In this document: one piece after another, positions 1 through 6,058 of the stretch
How positions within the stretch are numbered: position 1 is the stretch's first letter
Layout of the letters: every line of letters begins with the position of its first letter
Assembly: GCA_031292735.1 (NCBI GenBank)
Contig: JARLGP010000030.1
Coordinates: forward strand, 1-19,433
DNA from: Holophaga sp.
GTDB lineage: Bacteria; Acidobacteriota; Holophagae; Holophagales; Holophagaceae
Length of the DNA: 19,433 nt
Reading direction: 5' to 3'
Made by a program: the position numbers and the translations under genes
Notes under the pieces: generated by a model
The model's database searches: none
The model's input: only the letters and a program-made list of their open reading frames with translations
Told to the model about the DNA's origin: nothing

Positions 1-105
1 CCGCGTCCGCCAAGTCCGCGTCCGCCAAGTCCGCGTCCGCCAAGCCTGCCTCTGCCAAGCCTGCGTCCGCCCCGCCCGTTTCCGCCCCGCCCGCGTCCCC
101 CGGGC
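1..105 (+). repeat. 15-bp tandem repeat coding an ASAKS/ASAKP linker
   Basis: Seven consecutive 15-base units cover positions 1-105. The first three are almost identical (ccgcgtccgccaagt); the later ones drift in sequence. Because the unit is a multiple of three, it keeps one reading frame, which is the frame of the amidase that follows and is open from base 3. The frame reads as repeats of Ala-Ser-Ala-Lys-Ser/Pro, then Ala-Pro-Pro. It is best read as the flexible linker of that protein, truncated by the window edge. It lacks the unique spacers of a CRISPR array. Confidence 0.85.
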
Positions 106-1718
106 CGATGTCCACCGCCACCGCCCAGGTGCAGGCGGCGCTCCCCGCAGGGGGCGTCTGCACCATCCGGCTGGTGTTCAAGCAGGGCGTGCAGGTGCAG
201 GCGGCGCGCCTGCCCAAGGGGTTCCTGGCCAAGGGCACGACGGCCCAGGACTGGGCGGGCTTCCAGGAGCTCAGCCCGGAAGGCAAGCGCTGGGCCCTGC
301 ACGCCCTGTTTCCCAAGGATACCTGGAGCGATGAGCAGGTGGCGCACCGGGTCCGCTGGCCGAAGCTGGAGTCGGTGTGGCTCATGGCGTCGCTGTTCAT
401 GGGCCACGGCCAGCACTATGACCGGCTGCAGGCGGTCAACCCGTCCAACCCCGACAAGCTGCAGACCGGGGACCTCTGGATCATCCCCAAGGTGCTGCTC
501 TCCGAGGATCTGGGCGGGGAGACCGCGAGCCAGGTGAAGGCCGGGGCACCGGAGGAGGGCCTGGACGACGAGGCGCGGGTGGCCGCCTACCGGGCCATGC
601 TGCACTTCGAACAGGACCGGCAGGGCAAGTATGCCGCCTACCACCTGCGCAAGGGCGAGGCGCTGTACTCGAGCGTGGTGATGCGCTACACCGACCAGGT
701 GGATCCCCAGGGGGTGAACGACCTGGCCATGGTCATCGCCCGCCGCAGCGGGATCAGCGACGTGCGGGGGATCCAGCCCGGCCAGCTGGTGAAGATCCCG
801 GTGGAGGCCCTGGCCAGCCCGTTCCAGCCGGAGGGCACGGTGGCCCTGGCGGAGGAGCGGGAAGTGCGGGCCGAGGTGCGGCGCACCCCGCGGGTGCTGG
901 CCGGGCCCCGGCTCAAGGGCGTCCGGATCGTGCTGGACGCCGGCCACGGCGGCATCGACAAGGGGGCCATGGCCAACGGCGTGTGGGAATCCGACTACGT
1001 CTACGACATCACCATGCGGGTGCGCCAGCTGCTGGAAGAGGGCACCCAGGCCACGGTCTCCTGCACCATCGTCTACCCGGGCCTGGGCTTCAACGCCCGG
1101 GACCGGATCCCGGCGCCCACCGACCAGGCCGAGATCCTCACCACCCCGCCCTTCGCCAACGACGGGGAGAGCCCCATCGCCGTGAGCGTGCACCTGCGCT
1201 GGGTGCTGGCCAACCACCTGTTCGCCGACTTCGAGCGCACCGGGGATCCCCAGAAAACGCTGTTCATCAGCTTCCATGCCGACAGCCTGCACCCCTCGGC
1301 GCGGGGCACCATGGTCTACGTGCCAGGGGCGGTGGGGGTGCCGGCCGCGTTCGCCCTGCCCGGCGCCCGGACCGTGCGGGTGCGTGAGCTGGTGGACGGT
1401 TCCCGGGTTCGCTTCACGCCCCGGGAGCGGCTCCAGGGCGAGGCCCGCAGCCGGCTGTTCGCCGAGAGCATGCTCCAGGCGCTGCAGGCGGAAGGCATCC
1501 CCACCCACGAGAACCGGCCCATCCGCAACGTGGTGCTGCGCGGCGGCAAGAGCTTCATCCCGGCGGTGATCCGCTACAACACCGCGGCCACCAAGGTGCT
1601 GATGGAGGTGCTGAACCTCACCAACCGCGAGGACGCCGCCAACCTCCAGGATCCCGTCTTCCGCGAGCAGTACGCCCAGGCGGTGGTGAAGGGGATCCAG
1701 GCCTACTACCGGAATTGA
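3..1718 (+). CDS. N-acetylmuramoyl-L-alanine amidase (Amidase_3), 5'-partial, with LysM-like repeats
   Basis: A peptidoglycan hydrolase that cleaves the amide bond between muramic acid and L-Ala in the periplasm. The frame is open from the window edge. The first Met (108) is not preceded by any signal peptide, which an exported amidase needs, and the low-complexity linker reads straight into it, so the true start is probably upstream. Counting from Met108, two LysM-like stretches lie near residues 100-130 and 180-235 (for example GDLWIIPK and GQLVKIP). The Amidase_3 domain follows from about 270 to 535. The zinc and catalytic residues are visible: His280 in LDAGHGG, Glu294 in VWESDY, His390 in FISFHAD and Glu500 in VLMEVLNL. 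The segment between Glu294 and His390 is longer than in a minimal Amidase_3 domain. The family call is firm; the physiological role (cell separation or wall turnover) is inference. Confidence 0.9.
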   Translation, partial: ASAKSASAKSASAKPASAKPASAPPVSAPPASPGPMSTATAQVQAALPAGGVCTIRLVFKQGVQVQAARLPKGFLAKGTTAQDWAGFQELSPEGKRWALHALFPKDTWSDEQVAHRVRWPKLESVWLMASLFMGHGQHYDRLQAVNPSNPDKLQTGDLWIIPKVLLSEDLGGETASQVKAGAPEEGLDDEARVAAYRAMLHFEQDRQGKYAAYHLRKGEALYSSVVMRYTDQVDPQGVNDLAMVIARRSGISDVRGIQPGQLVKIPVEALASPFQPEGTVALAEEREVRAEVRRTPRVLAGPRLKGVRIVLDAGHGGIDKGAMANGVWESDYVYDITMRVRQLLEEGTQATVSCTIVYPGLGFNARDRIPAPTDQAEILTTPPFANDGESPIAVSVHLRWVLANHLFADFERTGDPQKTLFISFHADSLHPSARGTMVYVPGAVGVPAAFALPGARTVRVRELVDGSRVRFTPRERLQGEARSRLFAESMLQALQAEGIPTHENRPIRNVVLRGGKSFIPAVIRYNTAATKVLMEVLNLTNREDAANLQDPVFREQYAQAVVKGIQAYYRN

Positions 1719-1729
1719 GGGAGGTGCCC

Positions 1730-1936
1730 GTGATCGTCTATGCCCGCGTCAACCAGATCGGCTGGGTCCACCTGTGGACCTCCGTGGACGCCTTCGAGGC
1801 CGGCGAGGCCTCGGTGCATTTCTTCGACACCCGCGTCGATCCGCGCTGGGCGGAGGTGGACCTGAGCGAGGACCAGCGGGCCCGGCTGGCGGCGGGGCAG
1901 CTGGTGGAACTGGAAGACCCGGGATACCTGGACTAG
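1730..1936 (+). CDS. small conserved-looking protein of unknown function (68 aa)
   Basis: A short ORF directly after the amidase. I choose GTG at 1730 because a strong Shine-Dalgarno stretch (gagggagg, 1717-1724) sits 5 bases before it. A TTG at 1715 would overlap the amidase stop and have no ribosome site. The protein begins MIVYARVNQIGWVHLW, has no membrane segment or signal peptide, and is acidic at its C-terminus (ELEDPGYLD). I do not recognise a family. Spacing and strand suggest it is co-transcribed with the amidase. Its stop lies 4 bp from the stop of the convergent TPR-like gene. Confidence 0.6.
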   Translation: MIVYARVNQIGWVHLWTSVDAFEAGEASVHFFDTRVDPRWAEVDLSEDQRARLAAGQLVELEDPGYLD

Positions 1937-1940
1937 ATCT

Positions 1941-3710
1941 TCACATCCCCAGCCGCCGGCCCAGCGCCTGCCGCTCGTTCTTGAAGGCGGGATCGTCGCC
2001 GGCCTGCTTGAGGGTTGCCTTGGCGATGGCGTTCTGGCCCAGCCGCGCCTGGCAGGTGGCGCGCATGAGCGCCACCCAGCCCCGGTTGGCCGGCTGCGGG
2101 CTGAGCGGGTAGCGGGCCAGGGCGCCGCGCCAGTCCCCGCCGCGCACCCGGAGGTCGCCGGCCAGGATGCTCAAGGGCTCGCGGACCGGGCCTTTTTCCG
2201 GGGCCCGGGCCAGCCAGGCGTCCACTTCCTTGATCCGGGCGGCCGGGGTCTCCCCGGTTCCGGCCGGGCGGTTCAGGTAGGCCAGGAGGCCCTGGATGCG
2301 TTCCGGCCCGGCGCTGGCCCGGGCCAGGGCGACCCGGGCCTGGGGCCAGTCGTGCAGGGCCAGTTCGGCCTGGGCCCGGATCAGGCTTTCGCCGGGATTC
2401 TCGCCCTTGCCCGGCAGCAGCTCCAGGGCGCCCCGGGGATTGGCGCCGGAGGGGATCCCCTCCAGGGCGGCCTTGAGCAGGGCGGCCTTTTCCGCGGGGG
2501 GGGCGAGCCGCTGGATGGCCGCGGTGCCCTCGGGCAGCCCGCCCAGGGCCAGCCGCCGGGTGAGGGCCATGCGCTGCTGCGGGGTGAGGCAGCGGATGCC
2601 TTCGGCGTCCAGGAACGGCAGGATGGGCCCCCACTGGTGCCGGTCGAGCAGCTCCTGGGTCCACTTGCGCATGGCCTCGGCGCGCAGTTCGTCGGTCACC
2701 ACCCGCTCGGGCGGGGTGGGATGCAGCGCCCGGTCCTGGGCGACCACGCCCAGGACGTCCGGCCAGCGGCCCTCCTTGAGCGCGATGCGGCCCTGGACCA
2801 GGAGCGCCTGGCGGGAGGTCCCGTCCTTGAGGTTGCCCTTTTTCATGCCGGCCAGCAGGGCCTGGGGCGGGGGGAAGGCTTCCGCGGCCTTGGCCGGCAG
2901 CTTGCCGTCGGTGAGCAGGGTGGCCAGGGCCAGCCGCGCCTCGTCCGCCTCCTGGGAATCCGGGCCGGCCTGGATCAGCCGGTGGAACCCGCGGGCGGCC
3001 CCCGGGGCGTCGCCGGTGGCGCCCTGCAGCTTGGCCCAGTCCAGGTCCATGCGCAGGGCGTGGGGGCCTTCGGGGAACAGCTGGCGGTAGTCCCGGTGGA
3101 TGGCTTCGGCCTCGGCTTTCTGCTGGGTGGCGCACAGGGCCTCCATGATCCCCACCAGGCCCTTTTCGCTGGGTTTGCCGGTGCCCAGCGGCTTCAGGGA
3201 CTTGACGATGTTGCCGCCTTCCAGGGAGCGGTTCTGTTCGGCCAGGCACCAGAGCAGCAGCTCCTGGCTGCGGCGCTGGGCTTCGGCGGTGAGGTCGGCG
3301 TCCAGGGCCTTGTGCAGGCGCGATTCCGCCTCCTGGAAGCGCCGGTGGTCGGCGGCGAACTGGGCCATCACCACCTGGCCCTCGGCCAGGTAGGGGGAGC
3401 GCGGCCAGGCCGCCTCCAGCTTGTGGAACGTGCCGGCCGCCTGGGCCAGTTTGCCCAGCCGGTCTTCCAGCAGGCCCTGGACGCCCAGGGTGAGCTCCCG
3501 CTCCTTGGCTAGGCTGGATTTGAAATGGTGGTTTTGCAGGCGTTTGAGCACATCCGCCTGCATCGCCGGATTGCCCGAGGCCATGGCGCTCTTGGCCAGG
3601 GCTTCGGTCTGGGCGTCGGTGAGGCGGGCTTCCTGGGCCCGGGCAAACGCACCCGGCAGGGCCAGCAGCAGGAGCAGGGTCCAGAGCAGCAGTCTCTTCA
3701 CGACAGCCAT
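1941..3710 (-). CDS. secreted/periplasmic TPR-like helical repeat protein
   Basis: A 589-aa protein with an N-terminal Sec signal peptide: KR, then a leucine-rich core, then a likely cleavage around AFARAQ. The mature part is almost entirely alpha-helical, rich in Ala, Leu and Arg, with irregular 34-40-residue helix pairs (for example LAQAAGTFHKLEAAWPRSP and FQEAESRLHKAL), typical of degenerate tetratricopeptide repeats. No catalytic motif is seen. The gene overlaps the end of the upstream response regulator. ATG at 3710 overlaps it by 13 bp; GTG at 3701 gives a GTGA 4-bp overlap and a neater signal peptide starting VKRLLLW. Either start implies translational coupling. It probably acts as a protein-protein scaffold outside the cytoplasm; the partner is unknown. 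Confidence 0.75.
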   Translation of the reverse strand: MAVVKRLLLWTLLLLLALPGAFARAQEARLTDAQTEALAKSAMASGNPAMQADVLKRLQNHHFKSSLAKERELTLGVQGLLEDRLGKLAQAAGTFHKLEAAWPRSPYLAEGQVVMAQFAADHRRFQEAESRLHKALDADLTAEAQRRSQELLLWCLAEQNRSLEGGNIVKSLKPLGTGKPSEKGLVGIMEALCATQQKAEAEAIHRDYRQLFPEGPHALRMDLDWAKLQGATGDAPGAARGFHRLIQAGPDSQEADEARLALATLLTDGKLPAKAAEAFPPPQALLAGMKKGNLKDGTSRQALLVQGRIALKEGRWPDVLGVVAQDRALHPTPPERVVTDELRAEAMRKWTQELLDRHQWGPILPFLDAEGIRCLTPQQRMALTRRLALGGLPEGTAAIQRLAPPAEKAALLKAALEGIPSGANPRGALELLPGKGENPGESLIRAQAELALHDWPQARVALARASAGPERIQGLLAYLNRPAGTGETPAARIKEVDAWLARAPEKGPVREPLSILAGDLRVRGGDWRGALARYPLSPQPANRGWVALMRATCQARLGQNAIAKATLKQAGDDPAFKNERQALGRRLGM

Positions 3711-4345
3711 TTTGACAGGAGGCTCTTCTTGGCCGTTTCGAATTCTTCGTCGGTGAGCTGGCCCCGGGTGTGCAGGGCCGCCAGGTCCTGCAGCTCCTTG
3801 AGGTCCTTCCGGCCGGGGTCGGCGGGTTCCGGGGTCATCACCTGGGCCAGCATTTCCATGCGCCCCTGGATGGTCTCCATGGCCTCCACCCGCTGGGTCA
3901 GCTCGCGCACCTGGCTCTTGAGCGCATCCCGCTCCACGATCAGGTGGGTGCGTTCCACGATGCGCCGGAGCGTCTGGCGGAAGGCTTCCATCTGCAGCGG
4001 CTTGTTCACCAGGCCATAGGCGCCCTGGTCCATGGCCGCGGTGGCTTCGCGCAGGGTGCCGAACCCGCTGAGCACCAGCACGGTGCAGCTGGGGTTGAGC
4101 TGGAGTGCGGTGCGCAGGACGTCCATGCCGGACTGGCCGGGCATGACCATGTCGGTGAGCACCAGTTCAAAGGGCGGCTGGGCCTGGCGCAGAAGGATCT
4201 CGGCCTCCTCCCCGGAACCGGCGGCGGCCACCTGGAAGCCTTCGCCGTCCAGCAGCTCGCGCAGGGTCGCCAGGAGCAAAGGATCATCGTCCACCAGAAG
4301 GAGGCGCTGAGCGGGGAGATGGGCGGGGATGATGGGCGGTGTCAA
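3698..4345 (-). CDS. response regulator: receiver domain, coiled coil, C-terminal SHOCT-like domain
   Basis: A 215-aa protein. Residues 13-130 form a CheY-like receiver with acidic Asp20/Asp21, phospho-acceptor Asp65 in LVLTDMVMPG, switch Ser93 and Lys115 in the NKP motif. A helical, charged stretch follows (about 130-170), likely a coiled coil. The last 35 residues (KELQDLAALHTRGQLTDEEF...) match the pattern of SHOCT short C-terminal domains, which usually end bacterial proteins and mediate oligomerisation. There is no HTH or enzymatic output domain. The start is TTG at 4345: a GAGGTGA ribosome site lies 7 bases upstream (4353-4359) and no ATG or GTG precedes the VDDD motif. No histidine kinase is adjacent, so the input is unknown. 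Output by protein-protein contact, possibly with the coupled TPR-like protein's pathway, is inference. Confidence 0.85.
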   Translation of the reverse strand: MTPPIIPAHLPAQRLLLVDDDPLLLATLRELLDGEGFQVAAAGSGEEAEILLRQAQPPFELVLTDMVMPGQSGMDVLRTALQLNPSCTVLVLSGFGTLREATAAMDQGAYGLVNKPLQMEAFRQTLRRIVERTHLIVERDALKSQVRELTQRVEAMETIQGRMEMLAQVMTPEPADPGRKDLKELQDLAALHTRGQLTDEEFETAKKSLLSKWLS

Positions 4346-4430
4346 GGACGGGTCACCTCATACAACATATTATGTTTCGGCAGGTTCGCCCGCTTCCCCA
4401 GCTTCTTTTCTGCGGCCCCGGGATGGGCCC

Positions 4431-4458
4431 TTGACAAGGTGGGACAGCCGCTTAATTT
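4431..4458 (+). promoter_or_regulatory. putative sigma-70-type promoter for the RiPP genes
   Basis: A perfect -35 hexamer TTGACA (4431-4436) is followed after 16 bases by TAATTT (4453-4458), a weak -10. The -35 lies inside a short palindrome, CCTTG-A-CAAGG (4429-4439). The site is about 110 bases upstream of the ATG at 4571 and reads toward it. The -35 is convincing and the -10 is not. Confidence 0.4.
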
Positions 4459-4467
4459 CGTACCTGT

Positions 4468-4486
4468 AAAATTAATATTTAATTTT
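4468..4486. promoter_or_regulatory. 19-bp perfect AT palindrome, candidate operator
   Basis: Perfect inverted repeat AAAATTAA-TAT-TTAATTTT with 8-bp arms and a 3-base centre, made only of A and T within a roughly 70% GC neighbourhood. It lies just downstream of the putative promoter and about 85 bases before the 354-aa gene. The form suits a dimeric regulator or a nucleoid protein. A related AAATTAAT...ATTT string occurs just upstream of the dehydratase gene (8034-8046). Confidence 0.4.
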
Positions 4487-4570
4487 CCATTCGCCTGGTC
4501 CCAGGTGGGCTGGCGTAGGGCCATGCGTGGCCAAGACCGTGGCAATGGCGCATCCCGGGAACAAGACACG

Positions 4571-5635
4571 ATGATCAGCTTGAATGAATATTTTAATTTC
4601 GTCCATCCCGATCTGGACCCCGCCATCGCCGGGCCGGCCAGCCTGGAGGCCATGGCGACCTTGGCGCCCTGGCTGCCGGCCTCCTCAGTCCGCAAGCTCG
4701 GCTATGAGTGTCGCCTGAACGACCCGGTCCCCCGCTTGGATCTGAGCCTGGCCCTGGGACGGGAAGGGGCGAGCGGGCTGCTCCGGAGCCTGCCCCGACG
4801 GATCGCCGGGCACCCCGTCTGGGCCGGAATCCGCCGGTTCGCGGAGGCCTGGGCGGAGCCTTCCGCCCTTGGCAACGCGGTCCAGAGCGTCTGGCTGGAG
4901 TTCGACCTGGTCCAGCCATGGGGCAGCGAGGCTTTGCCCGGCTTCATCTTCGCCCTGGACGAGAGCGTCGCGCTGCCCCGCATGGCTCCGGTCCAGTTGC
5001 AGCCGCTGGTGGCCGCGGGGCTGCGGGCCGTGCTGGGAGGGGAACCCCCGGCCCCGCTGATGGCCTGCCTGGCCAACTGCCTGCGGGAGCTGCCCGGCCA
5101 GGCGAGGCTGGCCTACGTGGGCTTGATGCTGTCCCGGAAAGATCCGGTGTACCGGATGTGCCTGCTGAACCTGCCGGCCGGCCAGACCTTGCCCTACCTG
5201 GAAAGGATCGGCTGGGGCGGCGACCGGGCCCGGCTGGCCGAAGTGCTGGCCTGGTTCGAGCGGAGAACGGACAGGACGCTCCTCGACCTGGATGTGGGTG
5301 CCGGCGGCGACCTGCTGCCCTCGGCGGCCATCGAAGGCCTGCGTCCTGCCCCCGGCCCGGAGGGCTCCCCGCTGCCCTGGGCGCACTGGCTGGATGACCT
5401 GTGCGCCGGCTCCCTGTGCCTGCCCGCGAAGCGGGACGGCCTGCGCGGCTTCACCGGCTGCAGCCGGGTGCGGGACGACCGGCTCTGGCCGGCCGATCCG
5501 CTGGGCATCCCGGGCCGCCGGCCCCGGCTGGCCATGATCCGGGCCATCAACCACATCAAGCTCGGTCTGAAGCCGGAGGGCCCCGTGGAAGCCAAGGCCT
5601 ACCTGGGCGTCAGGCCGCTCCGCTACCTGGCCTGA
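4571..5635 (+). CDS. RiPP-locus protein of unknown family (354 aa)
   Basis: Starts at ATG 4571; an in-frame ATG at 4523 is an alternative. The protein is soluble, with no signal peptide or membrane segment. I recognise no family. Visible features are a run of strand-like segments with alternating hydrophobic residues (WLEFDLVQPW, LAYVGLMLS, TLLDLDVGAGG, NHIKLGLKP, EAKAYLGV) between helical parts, and a Cys-containing stretch late in the protein (DDLCAGSLCL, GFTGCSRVRDD). It lacks the zinc-binding Cys/Cys-His pattern of LanC cyclases, so I do not call it the missing cyclase. It lies 120 bp upstream of the NHLP precursor on the same strand and is probably co-transcribed with it, which suggests a tailoring, leader-binding or immunity role. 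That role is inference from position only. Confidence 0.75.
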   Translation: MISLNEYFNFVHPDLDPAIAGPASLEAMATLAPWLPASSVRKLGYECRLNDPVPRLDLSLALGREGASGLLRSLPRRIAGHPVWAGIRRFAEAWAEPSALGNAVQSVWLEFDLVQPWGSEALPGFIFALDESVALPRMAPVQLQPLVAAGLRAVLGGEPPAPLMACLANCLRELPGQARLAYVGLMLSRKDPVYRMCLLNLPAGQTLPYLERIGWGGDRARLAEVLAWFERRTDRTLLDLDVGAGGDLLPSAAIEGLRPAPGPEGSPLPWAHWLDDLCAGSLCLPAKRDGLRGFTGCSRVRDDRLWPADPLGIPGRRPRLAMIRAINHIKLGLKPEGPVEAKAYLGVRPLRYLA

Positions 5636-5671
5636 AGGCCGTGGACCGGGAGCCCACAGGGGCGGGCCCAT

Positions 5672-5710
5672 GGCCGCCGGGGGGACGGGCCCCTCCCCGG
5701 GCCGGCGGCC
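5672..5710 (+). promoter_or_regulatory. strong GC hairpin between the 354-aa gene and the precursor gene
   Basis: GGCCGCCGG (5672-5680) pairs perfectly with CCGGCGGCC (5702-5710). Inner GGGG (5681-5684) can also pair with CCCC (5695-5698). No U-tract follows, so it does not look like a classical intrinsic terminator. In RiPP operons, hairpins just before the precursor often act as processing or stabilising elements that raise precursor mRNA over biosynthetic mRNA; applying that here is inference. Confidence 0.45.
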
Positions 5711-5744
5711 GCGCTTCGACGATTCACCGAAACCAGGACCATCC

Positions 5745-5750
5745 AAGGAG
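5745..5750 (+). promoter_or_regulatory. strong ribosome binding site of the precursor gene
   Basis: AAGGAG, 5 bases before ATG 5756. It fixes the start of the precursor peptide and is stronger than the sites of the neighbouring RiPP genes, in keeping with a peptide made in excess. Confidence 0.75.
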
Positions 5751-5755
5751 CTTAC

Positions 5756-6058
5756 ATGTCATTCACCGGAAAAAATGCCAATGCCAACAGCCAGGTCGTG
5801 GAGCGGGCGGGCCAGGACCCCGCCTTCCGCGCCAAACTGCTGGCCGACCCCAAGGCGGCCATCAAGGAGGCCTTCGGGGTCGTCATCCCCGATGGCATGT
5901 CCATCCAGGTAAGGGAGAACACCCATACGGAAGTGTTCATCGTGCTCGACCCCGAGCAGATGCCCGACGGCGAGCTGTCGGAGGCGGAACTGGCCAGCGT
6001 GGCCGGCGGCGAATCCAACAGCGACATCTGCAACGGATTTTGCGTCACGAGCTGGTGA
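5756..6058 (+). CDS. NHLP-leader RiPP precursor, putative lanthipeptide (100 aa)
   Basis: A nitrile-hydratase-like leader peptide (NHLP family) precursor. The leader shows the family pattern: DPAFRAKLLADPKAAI at 21-36, then FGVVIPDG, VRENT and FIVLD. It ends in ELSEAELASVAGG with the Gly84-Gly85 cleavage site. The core is residues 86-100, ESNSDICNGFCVTSW, with dehydratable Ser87, Ser89, Thr98 and Ser99, and Cys92 and Cys96. Ser89/Cys92 could give a short ring, and Cys96 could react with Thr98 or Ser99; a Cys92-Cys96 disulfide is also possible. The core is unusually short, with aromatic Phe95 and terminal Trp100. A GG leader normally calls for a C39-peptidase ABC exporter, and none is present in this window. 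The gene's last 14 bases overlap the end of the convergent dehydratase gene. Confidence 0.9.
   Translation: MSFTGKNANANSQVVERAGQDPAFRAKLLADPKAAIKEAFGVVIPDGMSIQVRENTHTEVFIVLDPEQMPDGELSEAELASVAGGESNSDICNGFCVTSW

Larger units (their letters stand above)
4346..4570. other. 225-bp divergent intergenic control region
   Basis: Lies between the divergently transcribed response regulator and the RiPP-locus genes. It contains the ribosome site of the regulator (4353-4359), a TTGACA hexamer, and a strikingly AT-rich stretch (about 4450-4490) that stands out from the surrounding high-GC sequence. I see no additional gene in it. Confidence 0.6.

Noticed and set aside
1..105. Short direct repeats considered as a CRISPR array
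   Set aside because: Units are contiguous with no spacers, multiples of three, and translate in frame with the amidase.
1933..3249. 438-aa minus-strand open frame, rich in Gly, Pro and Arg
   Set aside because: Low-complexity composition typical of an out-of-frame reading of high-GC DNA. The overlapping frame 1941-3710 has a signal peptide and normal composition.
2352..3512. 386-aa plus-strand open frame antisense to the TPR-like gene
   Set aside because: Gly/Gln/Leu-rich shadow of the TPR-like gene with no motif and no ribosome site.
4571..5635. 354-aa protein considered as the missing LanC cyclase
   Set aside because: It has Cys residues but not the LanC zinc-ligand arrangement (separated Cys, then Cys-His), and no recognisable Gly-rich toroid repeats.
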